Assembly: GCA_001586195.1 (NCBI GenBank)
Contig: CP014609.1
Coordinates: 532,001-596,000 of the forward strand
DNA: 64,000 nucleotides
Source of the DNA: Solibacillus silvestris
Lineage (GTDB): Bacteria > Bacillota > Bacilli > Bacillales_A > Planococcaceae
Reading direction: 5' to 3'
Shown: positions 43,278 to 51,731 of the stretch, piece after piece
Layout of the letters: each line of letters opens with the position of its first letter
Position numbering within the stretch: the stretch's first letter is position 1
Notes under the pieces: model-generated
Databases searched by the model: none
Told to the model about the DNA's origin: nothing
Seen by the model: only the letters and a program-made list of their open reading frames with translations
Position numbers and translations under genes: made by a program

Positions 43278-44615
43278 ATGAAAATTTTCAAAGAGAGCCT
43301 TAATCCATCAAAAATACTTGTTATGGGATTTGCCATTTTAATCCTTGTAGGTGCATTTTTGTTGACTTTCCCGGTAGCTACAGCAGATGGTAAAGGACTT
43401 CCATTCCTAGATGCGTTATTTACAGCTACTTCTGCTACCTGCGTTACAGGTCTAGTGGTTGTAGATACCGAGGAGGCATTTTCACTGTTTGGTGAATTAG
43501 TGATCTTGTCGCTTATTCAAATTGGCGGTTTAGGATTTATGACGTTTGCAACCTTTTTATTTACTCTATTAGGAAAAAAAATCTCTTTAAAAGAAAGAAT
43601 TTTATTAAAAGAAGCTTTTAATGCTGCTTCGACTCTTGATATCGTCAAAATAGTTAAAAGAATACTAATTTTTACTGTGATAGTAGAGGGTATTGGAGCT
43701 ATCATATTATCGATTAGATTTTCATTTGATATGACGATTGGCAAAGCAATTTATTTTGGTTTTTTTCATTCAATTTCAATTTTTAATAATGCAGGCTTTG
43801 ATTTAATGGGGGGATTTAAAAGTCTTACTGAATACGTTGACGATCCATTTGTAGTATTAACTGTTTGCTCTCTGATCGTTATAGGTGGCTTAGGTTTCAT
43901 TGTCATACATGAATTATATGAATACCCTGTTACACATAAAATTTCATTACATTCAAAAGTTGTATTGTTTACAACACTAATGCTTATCGTTGGAGCATCC
44001 ATCTTAATTTTCCTGTTTGAATATAGTAATGATAAAACATTGGGACCGTTGTCTTCCACAGGAAAAGCTCTAGGTGCCTTGTTCCATAGTATAACGCCAA
44101 GAACGGCGGGAGCAAATACATTACCAATGGCAGATTTGACTCATGCCACGCTATTTTTAACCATTTTCCTAATGTTTATCGGGGGAGGTTCAGGCTCGAC
44201 TGCTGGAGGTATTAAAGTATCTACTTTTGCAGTTTTAATGGCAACAGCTTTTTCCCAGCTTAAAGGGAGAGAAGATGTGGTTTTATTTAAACGTCGTATT
44301 GTTATGCAAAGTATTCTAAAGGCACTTACTGTTGCGATGAGCGGCATCATGATCGTTGTAAGCGTCACCTTTTTGCTAAGCATCACAGAACCAGGTCATG
44401 ACTTTATTCTATATTTATTTGAAGCAACTTCAGCATTTGGTACCGTGGGACTTTCTATGGGATTAACACCAGAGCTATCTCCATTTGGACGCGTTCTAAT
44501 TATCTTAACAATGTTCGTAGGGAGATTAGGTCCGTTAACACTTGGATTTGCTATTTCCAAACGACGTAAAAAAGAAGCATATCACTATATAAAAGGGAAC
44601 ATAATGATTGGTTAA
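43278..44615 (+). CDS. ktrB: Potassium uptake membrane subunit KtrB-like (paralogue 2)
   Basis: A 445-residue K+ channel-like subunit with four M1-P-M2 units. Pore segments are TATSATCVTGLVVV, SIFNNAGFDLMGG, FHSITPRTAGANT and TSAFGTVGLSMG. GGGSGSTAGGIKVSTFAVL is the M2C gate segment. The AGGAGG ribosome site is 8 nt before ATG. It is directly controlled by the c-di-AMP riboswitch and followed 23 nt later by the RCK subunit gene, so this is the KtrAB-type system of the organism. Confidence 0.94.
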   Translation: MKIFKESLNPSKILVMGFAILILVGAFLLTFPVATADGKGLPFLDALFTATSATCVTGLVVVDTEEAFSLFGELVILSLIQIGGLGFMTFATFLFTLLGKKISLKERILLKEAFNAASTLDIVKIVKRILIFTVIVEGIGAIILSIRFSFDMTIGKAIYFGFFHSISIFNNAGFDLMGGFKSLTEYVDDPFVVLTVCSLIVIGGLGFIVIHELYEYPVTHKISLHSKVVLFTTLMLIVGASILIFLFEYSNDKTLGPLSSTGKALGALFHSITPRTAGANTLPMADLTHATLFLTIFLMFIGGGSGSTAGGIKVSTFAVLMATAFSQLKGREDVVLFKRRIVMQSILKALTVAMSGIMIVVSVTFLLSITEPGHDFILYLFEATSAFGTVGLSMGLTPELSPFGRVLIILTMFVGRLGPLTLGFAISKRRKKEAYHYIKGNIMIG

Positions 44616-44638
44616 TTAACAAAGGAAAGGGATACAAA

Positions 44639-45295
44639 ATGGCAATAAAACAATATGCTGTGATAGGTTTAGGGAGATTTGGAACGAGTGTTGCTAGAAG
44701 ACTGCATGAAGCTGGGCAAGAAGTATTAGGAATCGATTTAGTTGAAGAAAAAGTCGAAGCTGCTGAAGGTTACGTAACAGATGCAGTGATTGCTGATTCG
44801 ACGGAAGAAAAGGCTCTTACTTCATTAGGTATCACAGACTTTGATTGTGTAATTGTAGCAATAGGAAATGATATTCAATCCAGTATTTTAACGGTGGTAC
44901 TCCTAAAAAATTTAGGAATTCAAAAAATTATTGCTAAGGCACTTGGTAAAAGGCATGGCCAGGTATTAGAGGCGATCGGCGCTGATTGGGTCATTTATCC
45001 GGAAAGAGATATGGGGGAACGAGTAGCCAATCAACTCCTCTCACCAAAGTTACTTAACTATATTGAACTCTCGAAAAATTACAATATTGAGGAAATTACA
45101 ATTCCTTTAAGGATGGCCGGTAAAAATCTAAAAGAACTTGATATTCGTGCTAAATTTAATGTCAGTATTATTGCGATTGTTAGGAATGATGATATCATTG
45201 TTTCTCCTTCTCCAGAAGAGTTGCTTCAACCAGAAGATTTACTGGTCACCATAGGGAGTAGAAAAGACCTGGCAAAATTCTCAAGTTTAGAATGA
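44639..45295 (+). CDS. ktrA: Potassium uptake regulatory subunit KtrA/KtrC (RCK)
   Basis: A 218-residue cytosolic ring subunit that gates the KtrB-like channel. The N-terminal RCK domain has the Rossmann loop GLGRFGTSVARRL and the acidic end of strand 2 (GIDLVEEKVEAA), which bind NAD(H) or ATP/ADP. A TrkA-C domain (about 135-218) could bind c-di-AMP in homologues. AAGGAAAGGG precedes ATG. It is cotranscribed with the KtrB-like gene, so c-di-AMP may act both on the RNA and on the protein. Confidence 0.94.
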   Translation: MAIKQYAVIGLGRFGTSVARRLHEAGQEVLGIDLVEEKVEAAEGYVTDAVIADSTEEKALTSLGITDFDCVIVAIGNDIQSSILTVVLLKNLGIQKIIAKALGKRHGQVLEAIGADWVIYPERDMGERVANQLLSPKLLNYIELSKNYNIEEITIPLRMAGKNLKELDIRAKFNVSIIAIVRNDDIIVSPSPEELLQPEDLLVTIGSRKDLAKFSSLE

Positions 45296-45356
45296 GTGTA
45301 TAAATGATTCTTTTTATTCTCTATTATTGCACAAACTAAATCACATAAATACATTA

Positions 45357-45695
45357 ATGAGGCTGGGACAGAAGTAGAAATTTCATAAACTATGTAGAAA
45401 AACCTTATTAAGAAACGGATATTTTATAAAATTGATTGGAATGGAGGGCGAGTGTAGCTGACGGCTATGCCTTTCGCTACAAGCAAGCTTCCTGCGGGAA
45501 TAGCGTGACGCCTGAGACTAGGAACAAAAGCTAAGAACGCCACGTCCTGTGGCAATGCTTTTGTGACCAACATCCTGTTGGCCTCACGCCTGCGGAAAGC
45601 GTCCCGGAATGGAAATCAATTTTTACGCTCAGCAAAAAAATGCCACTTTTCTCTAAGAGAAAAATGGCATTTTTGGGTTATTTCCCACCCTCTTT
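45357..45695. repeat. Bacillaceae-type intergenic repeat element with inverted ends
   Basis: The block starts with GAGGCTGGGACAGAAG and ends with TCCCACCCTC, which are imperfect inverted ends. Inside are ATTGGAATGGAGGGCGAG, then CTTCCTGCGGGAATAGCG, GACGCCTGAGAC, CTGCGGAAAGCGTCC and GGAATGGAAATCAA. This order is known to me as a dispersed intergenic repeat of Bacillaceae genomes. It likely folds into a branched RNA. It fills the 634-nt gap 45296-45929, in which no gene is seen. Confidence 0.65.
45634..45676. terminator. Terminator-like hairpin at the end of the repeat element
   Basis: AAAAATGCCACTTTTCTCT and AGAGAAAAATGGCATTTTT form an almost perfect stem of 18-19 bp with a minimal loop, and T-rich flanks on both strands. 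Confidence 0.85.
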
Positions 45696-45929
45696 TTTTT
45701 CATACGTAGTATTGTAATAAAACACCTTCTCGGAAATGTTAACCAACGGATTTTTAATCGGATTAGCTATATACGAATTTTACCCTTTATTGGGATCGGT
45801 ACAAGAATCGGGGAGACCAACTTTTTGAGGATAGGAAGGACTTCAAACCACATAACACCCCAAAATCTCGCCAAAAGGTTAGTTGAGCTGCTGGTATCAT
45901 GGAAGAATAGGTTGGCTTATTTATATGGC

Positions 45930-46352
45930 TTAATAATGGGTCATGAAATATAAAAACCAGACTGCGTGATTTTGTTCATCTGATGCATTGGATTGAAATT
46001 GATGTGCTATATAGGAATTCCCAGCTTGTCTCGCAGCAAGATGGTAAAATTCAACAGCTTCTTGTTCATCTTTAAATGCACCTAATACACCTTGTTTAAA
46101 GTTATTTGGCATTTCTTCTGTAATTTGAGGCGTTGGATAATGGCCGGTAATGGAGAAGTAGGAATTAGAAAAGCCTTGAAAGTGTCTCATTTCATCATTT
46201 CGAATTTCAAGAATTCTGTTTTGAATTTCTTGAGTTGGTGCGAGTTTAGCTAAGTGCTCATAAAAATGGATTGCCGTGAATTCACCATTGATCGCTTTTG
46301 TTAAATTACTAATTAAGTTTGAGGTTGGTGAAGGAAAAGCAGAGTTTTGCAA
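45930..46352 (-). CDS. Ferritin-like/rubrerythrin-type diiron protein
   Basis: A 140-residue four-helix protein. The carboxylate-bridged diiron pattern is visible: E in NGEFTAIHFYEHLA, EIRNDEMRHF (ExxxxxxH), DEQEAVEFYHLA, and the last helix SDEQNHAVWFLY. A short proline-containing loop (TGHYPTP) links the helix pairs. Related small ferritin-like proteins of Bacilli are linked with sporulation or oxidative stress. TTG 46352 follows AAGGAGTG. It lies with two other small minus-strand genes but has its own upstream region. Confidence 0.8.
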   Translation of the reverse strand: MQNSAFPSPTSNLISNLTKAINGEFTAIHFYEHLAKLAPTQEIQNRILEIRNDEMRHFQGFSNSYFSITGHYPTPQITEEMPNNFKQGVLGAFKDEQEAVEFYHLAARQAGNSYIAHQFQSNASDEQNHAVWFLYFMTHY

Positions 46353-46468
46353 AAATACACTCCTTTTTAACCAATATATTCGATTAAAATTAGAACGAAA
46401 CTTGTCTTGAAGTTTTAGGCATAAAAATTCGTATTGTATCTACTTGGCTCTAATTAATACAAATAAAC

Positions 46469-46726
46469 TTATTTCATCATTTTTTTAATCTGTTTCAATT
46501 CATTAATTAAATAGTCAAGCTGTTTTTGCATGTCTTTTGACTGTGGAGATGAATCGGATTTTTGAGTGCCTTGGTTACTTGAGTTTTCTAATGCCTCCAA
46601 CGCTAGACCGGCAGCAATCGCAGCTATACCATCACCTAATGTAGCGATGGATGCACCAATAAAAGCAAGCCTGGCAATTTGAATTTCTTGAGAGTCTGGA
46701 GACTGTTCTTTTTTATTGGCATTCAC
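46469..46726 (-). CDS. Small protein of unknown function
   Basis: About 85 residues from GTG 46726 (MNANKKEQSPDSQ), which has AAGGAGG 9 nt upstream on the minus strand. The middle (LAFIGASIATLGDGIAAIAAGLALEAL) is Gly/Ala-rich and hydrophobic enough for one membrane helix or hairpin. The C-terminal part (QLDYLINELKQIKKMMK) is a probable coiled coil. No family was recognised. An upstream in-frame ATG at 46768 lacks a ribosome site. Confidence 0.65.
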   Translation of the reverse strand: MNANKKEQSPDSQEIQIARLAFIGASIATLGDGIAAIAAGLALEALENSSNQGTQKSDSSPQSKDMQKQLDYLINELKQIKKMMK

Positions 46727-46876
46727 TTTTAATATCCTCCTTACTAAAAAGAATGGCTCTAATTGCATAATATGTATTTTTTAAATATTAGTGAGTTAGA
46801 AATAATAATAATGCTTAAATAACAACACTTTCTTACGGAGTAATAATGGTATTTAAAGAAGAACGGGCAATACGTA

Positions 46877-46911
46877 AAAACGTCCATTTCCTTTTAGGGA
46901 ATGGGCGTTCT
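46877..46911. terminator. Terminator (minus-strand gene at 46932)
   Basis: AACGTCCATTTCC/GGAATGGGCGTT forms a 12-bp stem with G-U pairs. Read on the minus strand it ends in a TTTTTA tail. Confidence 0.75.
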
Positions 46912-46931
46912 TTAATGTATTTAAAACATAA

Positions 46932-47219
46932 CTACTTTTCAAGCAATGTGAGAATCATAAGTCTGTAAATAGTAAATACTCCGATATATGCGCCGGAAAT
47001 TAAGAAGAGTTCATTTAAAAAAAGACCATGAATTTTTGTCATAAAGACAGCATCGTCAATAATAATCTGATAAATTGAAGTGGATGCAATACTGCCGAAA
47101 ATGATGACAAAAATAACAGCCAATATATTAAAAATAAAGGCTGACTTGCTGATTTTCTTTCTTAGAAGGACCATAATAAGCGGAACAACAATGCTTGAAA
47201 TAACCAATAAAAATTTCAA
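46932..47219 (-). CDS. Small membrane protein, three predicted spans
   Basis: About 95 residues with three hydrophobic segments (FLLVISSIVVPLIMVLL, IFNILAVIFVIIFGSIA, and ELFLISGAYIGVFTIY). It is followed by a terminator. The longest frame begins at GTG 47228, which is part of the AAGGAGTG ribosome site. The TTG at 47219 has normal 8-nt spacing and is chosen. No family was recognised. Size and topology resemble small holin-like or cell-envelope proteins, but no motif supports this. Confidence 0.6.
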   Translation of the reverse strand: MKFLLVISSIVVPLIMVLLRKKISKSAFIFNILAVIFVIIFGSIASTSIYQIIIDDAVFMTKIHGLFLNELFLISGAYIGVFTIYRLMILTLLEK

Positions 47220-47344
47220 AAATAGCACTCCTTTCTATTAATTGAATTATGCCCTCTTTTTTGGGGTATAAAACGAGTAGGCCGACTGCAATCAGCAGAA
47301 TAGATTATAGCTAATTGGTTAATTTATGAATGGAGGTGATCATT

Positions 47345-47512
47345 ATGGAAAAGAAGAAAGGCAATGACCGACAAAATATGAAAGAAGAGGTTGGACCGGA
47401 GTTAAACCCGGATGATCTGGATCTTCGTGAAGACAATGATTTAACGGAAGAGCAATATAAAAATGGACCTCAAAAGAAACAATCGGATGGTTCTAAATCA
47501 AATAATCGATAA
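47345..47512 (+). CDS. Small hydrophilic acidic protein (55 aa)
   Basis: A 55-residue protein without hydrophobic segments: MEKKKGNDRQNMKEEVG, then an acidic middle (LNPDDLDLREDNDLTEEQ) and a Ser/Lys/Asn tail. It is probably unfolded. GGAGGTGATC is ideally placed before ATG 47345, and a strong terminator follows, so expression is likely. No family was recognised; the composition resembles small acid- or stress-associated proteins of Bacilli. Confidence 0.65.
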   Translation: MEKKKGNDRQNMKEEVGPELNPDDLDLREDNDLTEEQYKNGPQKKQSDGSKSNNR

Positions 47513-47524
47513 CTTTTTCAATTT

Positions 47525-47570
47525 GAAAAAAACGCTGCACACTCTATATTAAGAGTTTGCAGCGTTTTTG
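47525..47570. terminator. Bidirectional terminator
   Basis: AAAAACGCTGCA/TGCAGCGTTTTT, extended inward by ACTCT/AGAGT, lies between the small acidic gene and the convergent radical SAM gene. Confidence 0.92.
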
Positions 47571-47572
47571 AA

Positions 47573-49306
47573 TTAATTGAATGTGTTGAAGTAAGGCTGT
47601 TGTCCATTGCGGAAGTATGTGAATAAATAGCCTGTTTTCTTTTCTGGTGTACCGACTTCGTAATTTTCTAAATCGATGTGGAACGGAATAATTAATGAAT
47701 GCTTGAATAATTCGCGTTCAGTAATTTGCATTGCTTCAAATTCCTCACCTACAAGGGAAGGGCCTTCTTTAATACGCGTATAGACATCTTTCATCTCTTC
47801 ATCAGAGAGACGGTCATCCCACCAAAGTTTACGCGGCTGGAACTGTTGACCTTGCAGGAAATCGTACTTCATTAAGCTTGTAATCACTTCTAAGTCAGCA
47901 TGCTCGACCGTTTGAAGGAATTCTAGTAAACGGCGGAATAAATCTTCTAGCTGATGTCCAATACGTGACCAGCCTTTTGTTTCCCAGTATGTGCCGAAAC
48001 TTTGGAAGAAATCGAATGGCGTTTCAAATACTTTTGTTACTAAATATTCAATCGTATTGTCCATACGATGTGCATTCCAATACTTTTCCAGTACGTCTTC
48101 CGCATGTTTAATACGAACAATATCATCGAATGTTAATACATTATTTGAAAAAATTTCATAAGGCGAAATATCAACATATGTGTAGCCGTACTTTTCGGCT
48201 TCCAACCGTAAGCCTGTCCCGCGCAGCAGTTTCAAGAAGCCAAGCTGCAGCTCTTCTGGACGCATCGCAAATACATCATTAAATGTTTTGCGGAAAGACG
48301 AATAATCCTCTTCAGGCAATCCGGCAATTAAATCCAGGTGCTGGTCAATTTTGCCGCCTTCTTTTACCATTGTGACAGTACGAGTAAGTTTTTCGAAGTT
48401 TTGACGACGCTTTACAAGATCGTTTGTTAGGTCATTAGTTGACTGGACACCGATTTCAAAACGGAACAGCCCTTTCGGTGCGTTGTCATTTAAAAATTGA
48501 ATGACCTCAGGACGCATAATGTCCGCTGTAATTTCAAACTGGAATACGACACCTGGCTGATGTTCATCAATTAAAAATTGGAACATTTCCATCGCATAGC
48601 TGCGGCTAATATTAAAGGTACGGTCTACGAATTTAATCGTTTTTGCCCCGTTATTCATTAAGTAACGAATATCTTCTTTAATCTTCTCACGATTGAAATA
48701 ACGAACCCCGACTTCTATAGATGATAAGCAGAATTGACAGCTGAAAGGACAGCCGCGGCTTGTTTCAATATATTGAATCCGTTTACCTAGATGAGGTAAA
48801 TCTTCTTCAAATCGGAAAGGGGTAGCAATTTCTCGCAAATCGATTTTCGGTGGCTGTGCATGAATTTTTAATTTTCCTTCTTCTAAATAGCAAATACCCG
48901 GCACCTTTTCGAGTGGGATCTCACCATTGAAGTAGCGAAGCATTTCTTTAAATGAAACTTCGCCTTCACCCATAATAATGAAGTCGATTTCTTCATGTTT
49001 ACGAATCCATTCATGGACATCATAGGAAACTTCCGGACCGCCTAATACAATTTTGACATTAGGCAATACCGTTTTTAGCATACGAATTACCGCAATCGTC
49101 TCATTAATATTCCAAATATAACAGCTGAATCCGACAACATCCGGTTTCTTTTGGAAAAGGTCTGATACAATGTTGAAAGCGGGGTCTTTAATAGTATATT
49201 CAGCAAGCTCACAGTCGAATTCAGGTAGTGCTGCTGCTTTTAAATAGCGGATCGCTAAATTTGTATGAATATATTTTGCATTGAGTGTACTTAATATAAT
49301 TTTCAT
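47573..49306 (-). CDS. B12-binding domain radical SAM protein (DUF4080 type)
   Basis: A protein of about 577 residues. A cobalamin-binding-like Rossmann domain (about 1-150) contains NAKYIHTNLAIRYLK and IVLGGPEVSYD. The radical SAM barrel (about 175-380) carries the 4Fe-4S motif CPFSCQFC. The C-terminal 190 residues fit DUF4080. Such proteins are widespread in Bacilli; the reaction is unknown, possibly methylation or a tRNA/cofactor modification. GAGGAG precedes ATG 49306. The longer frame to 49483 includes a Cys-rich hydrophobic stretch without a ribosome site and overlaps the divergent kinase gene, so it is rejected. Confidence 0.9.
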   Translation of the reverse strand: MKIILSTLNAKYIHTNLAIRYLKAAALPEFDCELAEYTIKDPAFNIVSDLFQKKPDVVGFSCYIWNINETIAVIRMLKTVLPNVKIVLGGPEVSYDVHEWIRKHEEIDFIIMGEGEVSFKEMLRYFNGEIPLEKVPGICYLEEGKLKIHAQPPKIDLREIATPFRFEEDLPHLGKRIQYIETSRGCPFSCQFCLSSIEVGVRYFNREKIKEDIRYLMNNGAKTIKFVDRTFNISRSYAMEMFQFLIDEHQPGVVFQFEITADIMRPEVIQFLNDNAPKGLFRFEIGVQSTNDLTNDLVKRRQNFEKLTRTVTMVKEGGKIDQHLDLIAGLPEEDYSSFRKTFNDVFAMRPEELQLGFLKLLRGTGLRLEAEKYGYTYVDISPYEIFSNNVLTFDDIVRIKHAEDVLEKYWNAHRMDNTIEYLVTKVFETPFDFFQSFGTYWETKGWSRIGHQLEDLFRRLLEFLQTVEHADLEVITSLMKYDFLQGQQFQPRKLWWDDRLSDEEMKDVYTRIKEGPSLVGEEFEAMQITERELFKHSLIIPFHIDLENYEVGTPEKKTGYLFTYFRNGQQPYFNTFN

Positions 49307-49471
49307 AATTTTATTCTCCTCTTCATAAAGTATATTGTAGCAGTGTAAACAGATACAAACAATATGGGAGAATTTGCCCATTTTATTCCAAATAGTAATG
49401 TGAAATAATATACCATAAGTATACAATTCTGAAAATTCTATAATATCTAAAAATGGGGGGTTGTAATTGTA

Positions 49472-50932
49472 GTGGAAGGTCAATTGAATTTTATGTTAGA
49501 AGATCTCTTTCAGCAATCCAATGAACAAATTATTATATTAAACCGCCAAGGTAAGATTGAATTTATGAATAGTAAAGCAGAGGAAATATTACAGTCAACC
49601 CATTTACCTAAATGTTTTTGGGAAAGTACGGACAAACTTAGTGGTGAGTGGGAGAGGTTTATCCATTCCGTCAATGAAAAATCACCATCTACTACTACAT
49701 TTGTATTAATTAATAAATATCATCAGAAAATACCGGTCCAGGTTTGGGGGCATTTTCTTGAACATAAACAACTGATCTTTACTAGAATACAAGTTAACCC
49801 ATCCAATGTTATTTCATTTGAAGAAAAAAGCAAAACACTTATGTTTCAGAATTTAATTGATGGAATGGCACAAGGGGTAATATTAACAACGTTGAACGGA
49901 AAAATATTATCCGGCAATGCAATGGCATTGCATTTACTTGATCGAAAAGCCGCTCAAATAGAAAATAGAAGCTATGATTATCTATTTGAAGATTGCCAGT
50001 ACGATTCTGAAGTCATCATCCAATATTATAAAAAAATTTCAAATCGGGAAATGGCGAGTATTTTTGTTAAAAGAGAAAACGGAGATGGCACTCCGGTCTA
50101 TTTAAACTTCATTAGTAAAGTAGATGAAAATTTAGGGATATTAGTAACAACGATTATTGATCAGACGGAAGAGATGATGTTGCTAAAAAGGATTGAGCAT
50201 CAGCAATCTTTGTCGTTTATTGGTCAAAATATTGCGTCGATTGCCCATGAAATACGCAATCCTATGACATCGATCCAAGGCTTTATTCAGATGATTAAAA
50301 GCAGCTTAAATGAGCAGGAATATCCTTACTTCAAAATTCTAGAATCTGAGTTAAAACGTATGGATGATTTGCTTGGAGACCTTCTGAACATTTCAAAACC
50401 AAAGAAACAAGTATTTCAAATGCTTGATTTGAAGGATGTTGTAGACCAGTCAATTCAGCGTATGCAGCCTCTCGCAATGAAAACAAATGCAATGATTTTG
50501 TTTGAATATGACGAACAAGTAGAATACAGAATTAATGGGGACTATAATCGCCTGATGCAAATGATCATTAACTTGCTGAAAAATGCTATCGAAGCCATGG
50601 ATACGAATAATTACATTGTTGTACGTTTACTTAACCGCGGCAAAAATACGCTGCAGCTTTCAGTTCAGGATAGTGGAAAAGGGATGAATGCGGTTGATAT
50701 TGAAAATGCGTTAAACCCTTTTTATACAACGAAAGAAACAGGATCTGGACTGGGACTATTGCTTGTACAATCTGTCATTAAAGAACATAATGGGACTCTT
50801 CACATTGAAAGTGAGCAAGGTGCAGGATCTAAGTTTTTAATTGATTTTGATTTAAGAAATGAAATTGAATATTTAAATTCTTCTCCTTCTTATTCAATGA
50901 GAGTTGCAAGAATGGCGGCAATTTCGAAGTGA
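49472..50932 (+). CDS. Cytosolic PAS sensor histidine kinase
   Basis: A 486-residue kinase without membrane segments. Two PAS domains occupy about residues 10-110 (IILNRQGKIEFMNSKAEEIL) and 125-240 (GVILTTLNGKILSGNAMAL). The H-box is AHEIRNPMTSIQGF, and the ATPase has NLLKNAIEAMD and GSGLGLLLVQSVI. This layout is like KinA/KinE-type sporulation kinases. No response regulator is adjacent. GTG 49472 lies 11 nt after GGGGGG; ATG 49493 (MLEDLFQQ) is an alternative. Confidence 0.9.
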   Translation: MEGQLNFMLEDLFQQSNEQIIILNRQGKIEFMNSKAEEILQSTHLPKCFWESTDKLSGEWERFIHSVNEKSPSTTTFVLINKYHQKIPVQVWGHFLEHKQLIFTRIQVNPSNVISFEEKSKTLMFQNLIDGMAQGVILTTLNGKILSGNAMALHLLDRKAAQIENRSYDYLFEDCQYDSEVIIQYYKKISNREMASIFVKRENGDGTPVYLNFISKVDENLGILVTTIIDQTEEMMLLKRIEHQQSLSFIGQNIASIAHEIRNPMTSIQGFIQMIKSSLNEQEYPYFKILESELKRMDDLLGDLLNISKPKKQVFQMLDLKDVVDQSIQRMQPLAMKTNAMILFEYDEQVEYRINGDYNRLMQMIINLLKNAIEAMDTNNYIVVRLLNRGKNTLQLSVQDSGKGMNAVDIENALNPFYTTKETGSGLGLLLVQSVIKEHNGTLHIESEQGAGSKFLIDFDLRNEIEYLNSSPSYSMRVARMAAISK

Positions 50933-50934
50933 TT

Positions 50935-50964
50935 TTGACAAAACTTCCAATCCATCGCTATAAT
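50935..50964 (+). promoter_or_regulatory. Consensus SigA promoter
   Basis: TTGACA (50935-50940) and TATAAT (50959-50964) are both perfect consensus hexamers, 18 nt apart. The predicted start near 50971 would give a leader of about 270 nt before the MarR gene. Confidence 0.85.
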
Positions 50965-50970
50965 ATGTAC

Positions 50971-51230
50971 ATCTTCATTTAGCAGATTTAGCAAACACTA
51001 GCTGAAATCTTAGCAAATCAGTGTAAGAGCACCGCTTCCATGAAGTAATGAATGAGTACGAATCTCGTGTGAGCCAAGCTTCTTGCAGATGTCACAGATT
51101 ATTAAAGGGGATTTAAAGAGGAAGTTAGCTTAAAGTGTTCCATTATGGACAACAGAAGTCTGTCCCGTCTTGTGGGCCTCCTTAAATCCTACGCAATTGC
51201 GCACAGCGTAATTGATTATTTAAAATAGAG
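50971..51230 (+). ncRNA. Long structured leader RNA or small RNA before the MarR gene
   Basis: A 260-nt untranslated region lies between a consensus promoter and the MarR ribosome site. GGATTTAAAGAGG (51109-51121) pairs with CCTCCTTAAATCC (51177-51189) over 13 positions with one A-C mismatch. It encloses GGACAACAG/TCTGTCC-type arms. CGCAATTGCG and GTAATTG-type repeats near 51192-51215 could form alternative hairpins. No known T-box, SAM or other class was recognised. It could be a regulatory leader or an independent RNA. Confidence 0.5.
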
Positions 51231-51240
51231 GATGGTTTTT

Positions 51241-51687
51241 ATGGCTTCAGAGGAAGTAAAGCAATCGTTGAAATTATTTATCGTTTTATCAAGAGCACAT
51301 AAAGCGATAAGTGAAGCTACGAATCAATTTATACAAACAAATGGTTTAAATCCCACAGAATTCGCGGTTTTAGAACTTTTATATCATAAAGGTCGCCAGC
51401 CACTGCAGCAAATCGGAAACAAAATTCTGTTAGCAAGCGGATCGATTACTTATGTAGTTGATAAGTTGGAAAAACGGAATTTTTTAGCGCGTGTTTCGTG
51501 CCCAACCGATCGTCGTGTCACATATGCGGAAATTACCGATCTAGGTTCCGAATTTATGGACAAGCTGTTTCCTGAGCATGAACAGAAAATTCATGATCTT
51601 TTAGGGGCATTATCAGCCGAAGAAAAACAGACAGCAATAGAGTTATTAAAAAAATTAGGATTATCTATTAAAGATTTATCCTATTAA
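51241..51687 (+). CDS. MarR-family regulator, MhqR/YkvE-like
   Basis: A 148-residue winged-helix regulator. The DNA-binding core reads LNPTEFAVLELLYHKG, QIGNKILLASGSITYVVDKLEKR (recognition helix) and the wing RVSCPTDRRVTYAEIT. It resembles MhqR (YkvE) of Bacillus subtilis, which represses hydroquinone/catechol-response dioxygenase and azoreductase genes; no such targets are adjacent here. ATG 51241 is preferred over ATG 51232, which touches the GAGG ribosome site. It is preceded by an unusually long structured leader and followed by a bidirectional terminator. Confidence 0.85.
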   Translation: MASEEVKQSLKLFIVLSRAHKAISEATNQFIQTNGLNPTEFAVLELLYHKGRQPLQQIGNKILLASGSITYVVDKLEKRNFLARVSCPTDRRVTYAEITDLGSEFMDKLFPEHEQKIHDLLGALSAEEKQTAIELLKKLGLSIKDLSY

Positions 51688-51692
51688 TCAAG

Positions 51693-51726
51693 AAAAGGAC
51701 GCCCAAAATTTACGGGCGTCCTTTTT
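51693..51726. terminator. Bidirectional terminator after the MarR gene
   Basis: AAAAGGACGCCC/GGGCGTCCTTTT is a 12-bp stem with a 9-nt loop and a T-run. Confidence 0.93.
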
Positions 51727-51731
51727 GCTCA

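Noticed and set aside
49307-49483. N-terminal extension of the radical SAM protein
   Set aside because: No ribosome site, it overlaps the divergent kinase gene, and family similarity begins at ATG 49306 behind GAGGAG.
50971-51230. T-box leader
   Set aside because: No AGGGTGGNACCGCG motif, and the downstream gene is a MarR regulator rather than a tRNA-related gene.
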